From: an uncultured Dorea sp.
GTDB taxonomy: Bacteria > Bacillota > Clostridia > Lachnospirales > Lachnospiraceae
Length of the DNA stretch: 64,000 bases
NCBI GenBank assembly: GCA_910580235.1
Contig: CAJTVU010000001.1
Coordinates: forward strand, 1 to 64,000
Direction of reading: 5' to 3'
Shown: piece after piece, positions 42,713 to 50,052 of the stretch
Layout: every line of letters starts with the position of its first letter
Position numbering within the stretch: the stretch's first letter is position 1
The notes under the pieces: generated by a model
What the model was told of the DNA's origin: nothing
The model's database searches: none
Seen by the model: only the letters and a program-made list of their open reading frames with translations
Made by a program: the position numbers and the translations under genes

Positions 42713-43270
42713 CTAGAACCTGGAACGCATAGACGACGCGTCAAAAGACGTATTCAGAAGATCCTGAAGATCTCCGGATATGTCGACGCTTGGCGGCGTC
42801 ACGAGGAATATGTAGTTGGAGATCTTCTGGAGATTCCCCTTGATGATATAAGTAGCTCCAGATGTAAAATCAATGATCCTCTGTGCGATCTCAAGATCGA
42901 GCCCTTCCAGGTTCAGGATTACAGTGCGCCCGTCGTCCAGCGTCTCCGTAATCTCTCTAGCGTCCTCTACGGATGTAGGCTTGATCACGCACACCTCCAT
43001 ACCGACAGTATTCCTTCTTGCAGGCTGGCGCATCGGAGTTACTTTATTGTTGCCGCCAGAGCGGGAAGGAGATCTGGACGATGTTCTTGCGGGCAGCTCG
43101 TAAGCTTCTTCAAAATCATCCTCGTCGTCATAATCATAGCGCTTCCCTCTGCCAAAAATCCCTCTCTTTGGCCTCTCTTCGTAATCGTCCTCATATTCGT
43201 CATCATAGAAGTCGTCTTCATAATCGTCATTGAGCTTCATGATGTCCATAAACTTATCTAAAACACCCAT
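42713..43270 (-). CDS. sepF: Cell division protein SepF
   Basis: A 185-residue FtsZ partner. The N-terminal amphipathic helix (MGVLDKFMDIMKL) binds membrane; the acidic DDYEDDFYDDEYEDDYEE linker is long. The C-terminal SepF domain has CVIKPTSVEDAREITETL, VILNLEGLD and AQRIIDFTSGATY. RBS AGGAG. YggS precedes it, as in many Firmicutes. Confidence 0.95.
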   Translation of the reverse strand: MGVLDKFMDIMKLNDDYEDDFYDDEYEDDYEERPKRGIFGRGKRYDYDDEDDFEEAYELPARTSSRSPSRSGGNNKVTPMRQPARRNTVGMEVCVIKPTSVEDAREITETLDDGRTVILNLEGLDLEIAQRIIDFTSGATYIIKGNLQKISNYIFLVTPPSVDISGDLQDLLNTSFDASSMRSRF

Positions 43271-43281
43271 TATTAATTCTC

Positions 43282-43998
43282 CTATCTTCCGTTGTCGTGA
43301 GCATAGCTACGCTCCCCGAAGACTCCGGTTCCGACACGCACTATGGTGGCCCCCTCTTCAATCGCCACACGATAATCGCCTGTCATCCCCATTGACAATA
43401 TGCTCATGCTAATATTATGTGCGCTTTCCCGTGCAATGTCAACAGATAATTTTCGCAGGCTCGCGAAAACAGGACGATTCTTCTCGGGATCTTCTACATA
43501 AGGCGCTATTGTCATAAGCCCTTTTACACATATATGAGGAAATTCGACGATCTTCTCTGTAAAACGTCCTAATTCTTCCGGTTTAATGCCGAATTTGCTC
43601 TCTTCTCCTGCGACATTTACCTCAATCAGGATATTGGCCGTTATGCCTCGCTTCTTCGCTTCTTTCTCTATCTCTTCTGCAAGGCGCAGAGAATCCACTG
43701 AGTGGATCAGAGCCGCCTTGTCGATCACATGCTTTACTTTATTTCTCTGAAGATGGCCTATCATGTGCCACTTGATATCTTTTGGCAGGGCTTCATACTT
43801 CTCTGTCAGCTCCTGCACCTTATTCTCACCGAAGATACGGATCCCCAGACCGTACGCTTCCTTAAGCGTTTCTACAGGATGGGTCTTGCTCACCGCCACC
43901 AGCGTCACATCCTCCCGCTTCCTTCCGCTTTTTTTGCAGGCCTCCTGGATCTGTGCCTCTACGGCCTGAAGATTCTCTTTAAGCATCTGTTCTGTCAT
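43282..43998 (-). CDS. YggS-family PLP homeostasis protein
   Basis: A 238-residue PLP-binding barrel protein with the family lysine in TLVAVSKTHP, FGENKVQEL, WHMIGHLQRNKVK and SMGMTGDYRVAIEEGAT. It buffers pyridoxal phosphate; no catalytic reaction is known. Start ATG 43998 behind GAGGAG; longer frames from 44052 are rejected. It lies 25 bp after the adaptor gene. Confidence 0.94.
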   Translation of the reverse strand: MTEQMLKENLQAVEAQIQEACKKSGRKREDVTLVAVSKTHPVETLKEAYGLGIRIFGENKVQELTEKYEALPKDIKWHMIGHLQRNKVKHVIDKAALIHSVDSLRLAEEIEKEAKKRGITANILIEVNVAGEESKFGIKPEELGRFTEKIVEFPHICVKGLMTIAPYVEDPEKNRPVFASLRKLSVDIARESAHNISMSILSMGMTGDYRVAIEEGATIVRVGTGVFGERSYAHDNGR

Positions 43999-44023
43999 AC
44001 ATTTCCCACTCCTCTTTCCTGAT

Positions 44024-45439
44024 TTAAAACACAATGTCATTCTCCTGCACATCTTTCCCTACAAGAGCTATATGATCGTAGCTGGCAAGCCCATAGTCGT
44101 TCCCCGTCTCCACAATATAGTACTCTTCACTCTCACAGAGGATCTGGATCTGCTTGAACACGGCATACCCTTTATTGATATTGTAGGCTCCTTTTAAAGG
44201 CTTCATCTCGCCCAGCCTGTAAAGCTCGCCGGAGTCCGGATTAGTGAGCGTCGCCCCTTTCTCGAAAATGTGGGGCTCCAGATAGACAAGCCCGTTCTCA
44301 TTGTCCCGATAATATACGTCTGCTTTCTGGAATACAGAACCGTCGCCGTCCGACACAAGGACGCCTCTTCTCCCACTGCCCTCCTCCTGAGCCATGTACC
44401 CTTCCGGGACCGTGTAGAAATCTTTCTCCACCACAGAGGACTTGGGTATCTTAAGCCCCGATTCATCCTCCAGTATAAGCTCGATATCAAGATACCGATC
44501 TCCGGCATATCGGACCATAGATGAATCAAATGTCAGGAGTCCGATATCCGCCCCTTCCCCTTCCGTATTATAGATGGAAAGCCTGGCCGTGCTCATCTCA
44601 TGGTCTTTGGAGAACTGCACCTCGACTTCCTCCTTGTCCGCTATAGCCTTTGACGTCTCTTCGTCCAGAACGATGGCAAGCGTCCACGTGTCATCTGTGA
44701 TCACTTTGCAGACCGGATCGTCAGCTTTTACTTTAGAATTGTTCTCAAGGCTTGTCTTCTTATAATCCTGTTTCGCGATCATCTCTTCTGTCACATCACT
44801 GAGCGCGACGCCCTCGTAGCCGTCGGTAGAATAGACTACGATCCCCGGCGACGGCGCCCGGTACACGGACAGGCCGGCGGCTCCCGACGACAGCATCTCT
44901 TCGAGCTGCGCCCGGCGGCTTTGGTTAGATTTATTTTCCATGACGGCATTGATATTGCTCTTCAAGAGATATACGTCCTCGAACCGGGCGTCGTCAAAAT
45001 TCTCAGTAAAGTCCTGCGTCTGGAGAAGGATCTGATTATGCTCCTCGTCAGACAGCTCCTGGGAGCCCTCTTCGTCGGCGTCTGCAAAATCCAGCTTTTC
45101 CGCGGACAGGGAATACACGCTTGTCCTCGCGCCCACCTTGCTCCCTTCCGGGGCAAAATAGTTCACATAGCCGTCGCTTTCTGCCGCGACCACCGACTCG
45201 CTCCTTATGGCAAGCCCCACGTAGGCATTGTCCTTTAAAATGCTTCCTTCTCGTACTTCATAGGCAGAGATATGATTCTCTGTCAGATACATAAGCACTG
45301 TAACTACAAGATATATGAACACGATGCCGAAAATAATGATCCCAATATTCATGTTCCACTTTTTCCGAAATACCATAATATTTGACTTGTTATTCCCGGC
45401 CGTTCTCTTCCCAGCCGTCTTCCTCTCAGACAAATCCAT
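44024..45439 (-). CDS. HlyD-like membrane adaptor protein
   Basis: A 471-residue protein with a basic N-terminus, one membrane helix (about 31-55, IGIIIFGIVFIYLVVTVLMYL) and a large outside part resembling HlyD/biotinyl-lipoyl adaptors: RSESVVAAESDGYVNYFAPEGSKV and YSTDGYEGVALSDVTE. No export ATPase or pore gene is adjacent. It often sits upstream of yggS-sepF in this bacterial group, so an envelope role linked with division is likely. Start ATG 45439 behind GGGAGG. Confidence 0.78.
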   Translation of the reverse strand: MDLSERKTAGKRTAGNNKSNIMVFRKKWNMNIGIIIFGIVFIYLVVTVLMYLTENHISAYEVREGSILKDNAYVGLAIRSESVVAAESDGYVNYFAPEGSKVGARTSVYSLSAEKLDFADADEEGSQELSDEEHNQILLQTQDFTENFDDARFEDVYLLKSNINAVMENKSNQSRRAQLEEMLSSGAAGLSVYRAPSPGIVVYSTDGYEGVALSDVTEEMIAKQDYKKTSLENNSKVKADDPVCKVITDDTWTLAIVLDEETSKAIADKEEVEVQFSKDHEMSTARLSIYNTEGEGADIGLLTFDSSMVRYAGDRYLDIELILEDESGLKIPKSSVVEKDFYTVPEGYMAQEEGSGRRGVLVSDGDGSVFQKADVYYRDNENGLVYLEPHIFEKGATLTNPDSGELYRLGEMKPLKGAYNINKGYAVFKQIQILCESEEYYIVETGNDYGLASYDHIALVGKDVQENDIVF

Positions 45440-45628
45440 CTTCCTCCCTTTGTATATTGAAGGTATAGTTGTTATTGTACCATTTTTATAGGCTGCATAC
45501 AATATTTTCAAATTATTATTCCCAAAAAGGAACACTATTTACATATTTGGATGCTCTTTCTATTTTCTATTCTTGTGTATAATCGCCCTCTTCTTTGGAA
45601 TACTATACCTCAAAAGGAGGGATTTTTT

Positions 45629-45841
45629 ATGAAATGGTTTGACAACACAGCCCTGACTCTCGTGATCATCGGAGCTATAAACTGGCTCTTAGTCGGGATC
45701 TTCCGGTTCGATCTGGTAGCATTCCTTCTTGGGAACCTGTCCTGGCTGTCTAGAATTATATACACCGTCGTAGGGTTATGCGGTCTGTATCTGATCAGCC
45801 TGTACGGAAGAATTGAAAACACACCGGAAGCTCAGTCATAA
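45629..45841 (+). CDS. DUF378 small membrane protein
   Basis: A 70-residue protein with two hydrophobic helices, TALTLVIIGAINWLLVGIF and LSRIIYTVVGLCGLYLI. The first carries the DUF378 pattern. Function unknown. ATG 45629 follows AAAGGAGG; a start at 45551 is not supported. It is the only plus-strand gene in this part. Confidence 0.85.
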   Translation: MKWFDNTALTLVIIGAINWLLVGIFRFDLVAFLLGNLSWLSRIIYTVVGLCGLYLISLYGRIENTPEAQS

Positions 45842-45854
45842 GACAGGCTCCAAC

Positions 45855-45895
45855 AAAAAACGGGCAGGAAACGTTCAGGTTTCTTGTCCGTTTTT
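45855..45895. terminator. Bidirectional terminator
   Basis: AAAAACGGGCAGGAAAC pairs with GTTTCTTGTCCGTTTTT around GTTCAG. A-run and T-run on both sides serve the converging DUF378 and carboxypeptidase genes. Confidence 0.85.
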
Positions 45896-46939
45896 CTAAA
45901 CCTGCGGGATGGAATCTATCATCGCCGTCATCCTGTCATACAGGATCCCCTTGGAAGAGGCTCCCATCACGACTGATATGTAAGGGTTCTGTCCCGCATC
46001 CATATCAAGCAGGATAAGGCAGCTTCCCGCCTGGTCTGTAAATCCAGTCTTCCCGCCAATGACCGACCCGCCTGTCGGCGCTTCTGCCTTGCCCGACGCA
46101 TAGAAATGGGTCGGCTCCCACACCATCTCTGTTACGCTGCCATCCGCCCGCGTAACACTTGCAGTGTAGGAATCTGACTGGATGATATCTATAAATTCCT
46201 GATAGGTAATACACGCATTAAAAATGAGGTACAGGTCGTAAGCGGTCGTATAGTGATCTTCATTGTGAAGCCCGTTCGAATTCATAAAATGGGAGTTGGT
46301 AGCCATCAGCTCCATAGCCTGTGCGTTCATCATCTCAACGAAAGCCTCCTCGCTCCCGGCAACGTGCTCGGCGATCGCCACGGCATTGTCATTGCCAGAC
46401 TGAAGGATAAGCCCGTACACAAGATCTTTAAGAGTCAGCTGATCTCCCTCCAGAATACCGCACACAGACTCGTCTGCCGCAAAGCTGGCAGACGACGCAT
46501 TGGCCGACACCGTCGCCATATCTTCAAGATTCCCGTTCCTGATGGCCACAAGAGCCGTCAGGATCTTCGTCGTGCTGGCAGGATAGAGCCTTTGATGCAT
46601 ATTGTAAGCGAAATCAACCGTCCGGGCATTCACATCGAACAGCGCGCCTGCATAAGTCCCGGACATGTCAGGAACGCCTTCCCTGGCAACATCCCCAGAG
46701 GAGACGCAGAGATCTTCCGCAAATAGCGATCCTGCACGGTATAAAGCTGTATTGTAATTAGAAGATTCATAAGCCTGTACCTGGGGCTCTTCCTGGCCAT
46801 CCGAATCCAAATAGCGCACATAAGCGGCTATAAAGCAAAGAACGGCAAGAAGGACAGACAAAAACGCTGCCTGCCTGTTACGTCTTCTTTTCCGCCTTCT
46901 GTAAATCTGTCTGTTATCGGTACATCTCACGCCAATCAA
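45896..46939 (-). CDS. D-alanyl-D-alanine carboxypeptidase
   Basis: A 347-residue low-molecular-weight PBP. A basic N-terminus (QIYRRRKRRRNRQ) leads to one membrane helix. The active site has STTK in YPASTTKILTA, SGNDNA, and GGKTGFTDQAG (KTG motif). It removes the terminal D-Ala from peptidoglycan stem peptides. Start TTG 46939 has the best-spaced AGAGGAG; the frame opens at TTG 46954. It overlaps mgsA. Confidence 0.92.
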   Translation of the reverse strand: MIGVRCTDNRQIYRRRKRRRNRQAAFLSVLLAVLCFIAAYVRYLDSDGQEEPQVQAYESSNYNTALYRAGSLFAEDLCVSSGDVAREGVPDMSGTYAGALFDVNARTVDFAYNMHQRLYPASTTKILTALVAIRNGNLEDMATVSANASSASFAADESVCGILEGDQLTLKDLVYGLILQSGNDNAVAIAEHVAGSEEAFVEMMNAQAMELMATNSHFMNSNGLHNEDHYTTAYDLYLIFNACITYQEFIDIIQSDSYTASVTRADGSVTEMVWEPTHFYASGKAEAPTGGSVIGGKTGFTDQAGSCLILLDMDAGQNPYISVVMGASSKGILYDRMTAMIDSIPQV

Positions 46940-47309
46940 GGTCTCCTCTATCAATTGCTAGAATAATAAGCTCTGCGGTCGCTAGATTCGTTGCGATCGG
47001 GATATTATAAGTGTCGCACAGCCGTATGACATTATTGACTTCCGGCTCATGAGACTTTGGATTCATAGGCTCACGGAGAAAAATAAGAGCATCTATATCA
47101 TTTTGAGCCACCTGAGCGCCCAGCTGCTGCTCTCCTCCGAGAGGCCCTGCAAGATATTTATGGATCGTTAAGTTCGTCACTTCCTCGATAAGACGCCCGG
47201 TCGTTCCTGTAGCATATAATTCATGCTTGCCCAAAATCCCGCGGTACGCGATGCAGAAATTCTGCATTAAAGTTTTTTTCGAATCGTGAGCGATCAGGCC
47301 AATATTCAT
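46914..47309 (-). CDS. mgsA: Methylglyoxal synthase
   Basis: A 131-residue enzyme turning dihydroxyacetone phosphate into methylglyoxal, a phosphate-releasing bypass of glycolysis. Conserved: ALIAHDSKK-like GLIAHDSKK, ATGTTGRLIEE, GPLGGEQQLGA and FLREPMNPKSHEPEV. RBS AAGGAG. It lies between rodA and the carboxypeptidase gene. Confidence 0.96.
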   Translation of the reverse strand: MNIGLIAHDSKKTLMQNFCIAYRGILGKHELYATGTTGRLIEEVTNLTIHKYLAGPLGGEQQLGAQVAQNDIDALIFLREPMNPKSHEPEVNNVIRLCDTYNIPIATNLATAELIILAIDRGDLDWREMYR

Positions 47310-47322
47310 TCTTCTTCTCTCC

Positions 47323-48450
47323 TTACTGGTATTTTTTCGGCTGCAAGCCTACATTTAATACAACTCCGATACCGATGTAAAGGCTTACAAGGGAAGTAAG
47401 CCCGTAGCTTACGAACGGCAGAGGGACTCCTGTATTCGGGAGGATATTCGTGGCTACCCCAATGTTGATAAAGCTCTGGAACCCGATAAGCCCGCCGACC
47501 CCGCAGCAGATGATCTTCCCCGCCAGATCCTGGGCTTTCACTCCTATCAGTATACATTGTATCACAGTCAATAACAATAGCGCAATAATTATACAGCTTC
47601 CGACAAAGCCTAATTCCTCTCCCACGATCGCGAAGATGAAATCTGTCTGCGGCTCCAGAATGAAATTCCCGTTCTTTACCGATGTGGTCGTGTTATTGTC
47701 AAGCCCCTTTCCCATCAGCTGGCCGGAACCGATGGCCATCTCTGAGTTGTTCTGCTGATAGGCGGCGTCGCTCGCATACTTCTCCGGTTCCAGGAACGCA
47801 AGGATACGCTCCTGCTGGTACGGCTTCAAAAAGGGCTGGTTCGGCTGCACCGCGATGGTCAGGAAAATAACCGTCGTGGGTATCAGGATGAGAAGGACTG
47901 TCCCGATGAACCGATAGCTTAAGCCCCCCACATAAATGAGCAGGCAGAGGACGAACGCTGTACATATCGTAGTGGACAGGTTCGGCTCCATAAGGATGAG
48001 CCCCAGAGGGACCGCGCACAGAATGGCATATTTAATAATCGTCAGCTTATCATTGATGTCATCCTTGTGATCCATAATAAACTTGGCCAGAAACAGGATC
48101 AAAAGGATCTTGGCAAGCTCAGACGGCTGGATCCTTGTAAAGCCCACATCTACCCATCTTCTTGCGCCGTTCACTTCATCCCCGATTACAAGGACTGCCG
48201 CAAGGCTTCCTATGGCGACTGCATAGATGAGCCAGTGCATATTCAAGATCCATACATAGTCTATAAAAGATGTGACGAGCATGACAGAGAAGCCGAATAC
48301 GACTCCGAACATCTGTCGGCTCTGAAGGCTCTCCCTCGCGCTCCCAACAACCAGTATACCGATCACGGACAGCGCCATGACAAGCATGACAAGCATGATC
48401 TTATAATCTCTTACCCTGTAAGGCCTTGTTATAAGTTTTGGTAATCTCAC
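47323..48450 (-). CDS. rodA: Rod shape-determining glycosyltransferase RodA
   Basis: A 375-residue SEDS-family membrane protein with about ten helices, polymerising peptidoglycan glycans with PBP2. GARRWVDVG, QPSELAKILLILF, and PNTGVPLPFVSYGLTSLVSL near the C-terminus are diagnostic. Start GTG 48450 overlaps the minE stop (GTGA). PBP2, its partner, is 1.6 kb upstream in the same operon. Confidence 0.95.
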   Translation of the reverse strand: MRLPKLITRPYRVRDYKIMLVMLVMALSVIGILVVGSARESLQSRQMFGVVFGFSVMLVTSFIDYVWILNMHWLIYAVAIGSLAAVLVIGDEVNGARRWVDVGFTRIQPSELAKILLILFLAKFIMDHKDDINDKLTIIKYAILCAVPLGLILMEPNLSTTICTAFVLCLLIYVGGLSYRFIGTVLLILIPTTVIFLTIAVQPNQPFLKPYQQERILAFLEPEKYASDAAYQQNNSEMAIGSGQLMGKGLDNNTTTSVKNGNFILEPQTDFIFAIVGEELGFVGSCIIIALLLLTVIQCILIGVKAQDLAGKIICCGVGGLIGFQSFINIGVATNILPNTGVPLPFVSYGLTSLVSLYIGIGVVLNVGLQPKKYQ

Positions 48451-48659
48451 GTTTCATCTCCTGCGAATGTAATTAATATATGTGTCCTGCATATGTCCAC
48501 TTTCAGGTTATCTTCTGTAAGTTCCAGATATTTCGACAGAGCCGCGTAAAGCTCCCGGCACAGGTTGTCATAATCGCCCGGCGCACAGCTTACACGGTCC
48601 GATGTCACCAATGTGCGAAGGCGGCTCTTTGCCACCGCTACAGAAGACTTTCTAAGCAT
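48447..48659 (-). CDS. minE: Cell division topological specificity factor MinE
   Basis: A 70-residue MinE, which stimulates MinD ATPase. SSVAVAKSRLRTLVTSDR is the MinD-binding helix; the C-terminal part is the dimer domain. It is about 15-20 residues shorter than E. coli MinE (88). ATG 48659 has TTAGGAGG 6 bp upstream, so the shortness is real and mainly C-terminal. Confidence 0.92.
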   Translation of the reverse strand: MLRKSSVAVAKSRLRTLVTSDRVSCAPGDYDNLCRELYAALSKYLELTEDNLKVDICRTHILITFAGDET

Positions 48660-48669
48660 GGCGCGCCTC

Positions 48670-49461
48670 CTAACCTTTTCGGAACGCATCCGACAATTTT
48701 GAGAAGAACCCCCTCGTACTGTTTAAGTCCATAAAAGGGACTTCCGTTCCCATAATCCGTTTGCAGATGTTAAGATACGCCTTCCCCGCATTACAGTCCA
48801 TCCCGATGACCGGCTCGCCCTGATTCGTTCCGATCACCACTTGCTCATCGTCTGGAATGGCTCCTATAAGAGGTATGGAGAGGATCTCCGTCACATCGTC
48901 CACGGACATCATGTCTCCTTTTCTGACCATATCCATGCGGATGCGGTTGATGATCAGAGCATTGTCCTTCACCTGATGGCTCTCCAGAAGGCTGATGATC
49001 CGGTCTGCATCTCGTATAGCCGATACTTCCGGCGTCGTCACGATGATGGCGCGGTCCGCGCCCGCGATAGCGTTTTGGAACCCTTGCTCGATCCCCGCCG
49101 GACAGTCCAGAAGTATGTAATCAAATTCCTCCTTCAGCTCCGAAGTCAGCTTCTTCATCTGTCCCGGGGAGATCGCCGATTTATCTTTCGTCTGCGCGGA
49201 CGGGAGAAGATACAGGTTCTCGTAGCGCTTGTCCCGTATAAGAGCCTGCTTTAAGCGGCACGTGCCTTCCACCACGTCTACCAGATTATATACGATCTGA
49301 TTTTCCAGTCCCATAACGACGTCCAGGTTCCGAAGCCCCAGGTCCGTGTCGATCACAATGACCTTCTTCTCAAACTGAGACAGGCCCGCTCCAATATTTG
49401 CCGTTGTCGTCGTCTTCCCGACCCCGCCTTTTCCTGATGTAATCACAATAACTTCGCCCAT
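48670..49461 (-). CDS. minD: Septum site-determining protein MinD
   Basis: A 263-residue membrane ATPase of the ParA type. The deviant Walker A motif is KGGVGKTTTTANIG; DTDLGLRNLDVVMGLE and DCPAGIEQGF follow. The C-terminal amphipathic helix (FFSKLSDAFRKG) anchors it to the membrane. It recruits MinC to block FtsZ near the poles. ATG overlaps minC by 19 bp. Confidence 0.97.
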   Translation of the reverse strand: MGEVIVITSGKGGVGKTTTTANIGAGLSQFEKKVIVIDTDLGLRNLDVVMGLENQIVYNLVDVVEGTCRLKQALIRDKRYENLYLLPSAQTKDKSAISPGQMKKLTSELKEEFDYILLDCPAGIEQGFQNAIAGADRAIIVTTPEVSAIRDADRIISLLESHQVKDNALIINRIRMDMVRKGDMMSVDDVTEILSIPLIGAIPDDEQVVIGTNQGEPVIGMDCNAGKAYLNICKRIMGTEVPFMDLNSTRGFFSKLSDAFRKG

Positions 49462-50039
49462 GAATAACTTCCTCCTCTAATTGGTTTCAGCCGTACGTCT
49501 CCGACTTTCAGCTTCCTCGGCCTCATGTGGAGAGCGGCTATGACCGCATCGTAATGATCCCCGGCGCCGGCTATGATAGTCCCTCTCACTGTTCCTGTCA
49601 CAACAACATGCCCTTTGGAGACGACGGTCGCGTCCTCCTCCACGTCCCCGATGATTACGATACTCGTCTCTGCTTCAAGAATCTGCCGTCCTCTTAACGT
49701 ACCTCTATAGAACATTCCGTCTTTTGCATGGAGCGCTTCTTTGCTGTCATCCAGCATTCTTTTGTGCATTGCTTCCGTATAAGGGTCTTTCTCTATAATA
49801 CATAGTATGTGTACTTTCCCGGCCTCCTCGATGGCCTCTGCCATCCGGCGCTCTTCCTCTTTCGTAAAAACGCGGCCGTTAAACTCCACAAGCATGTCCG
49901 CGCGGGCGAAGAAATGCTCCGCTGACCGGAATTTATACTGTACTGCCATAAGGAGCTCCTCGTAAGGCACGTCCGGGTCGAAATAAAGGACGATGCCATA
50001 CCGGCTGCTTTTCATGAAAACAGGGTCTCTCACATACAC
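49443..50039 (-). CDS. minC: Septum site-determining protein MinC
   Basis: A 198-residue FtsZ inhibitor. The C-terminal beta-helix shows RGTLRGRQILEAETSIVIIGDVEEDATVV-type rungs and GHVVVTGTVRGTIIAGA, with RIG-like RLKPI for MinD binding. The N-terminal domain is short. Start GTG 50039 with AAAGGAAG upstream. PBP2 lies immediately before it. Confidence 0.94.
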   Translation of the reverse strand: MYVRDPVFMKSSRYGIVLYFDPDVPYEELLMAVQYKFRSAEHFFARADMLVEFNGRVFTKEEERRMAEAIEEAGKVHILCIIEKDPYTEAMHKRMLDDSKEALHAKDGMFYRGTLRGRQILEAETSIVIIGDVEEDATVVSKGHVVVTGTVRGTIIAGAGDHYDAVIAALHMRPRKLKVGDVRLKPIRGGSYSWAKLL

Positions 50040-50052
50040 GCTTCCTTTCTGC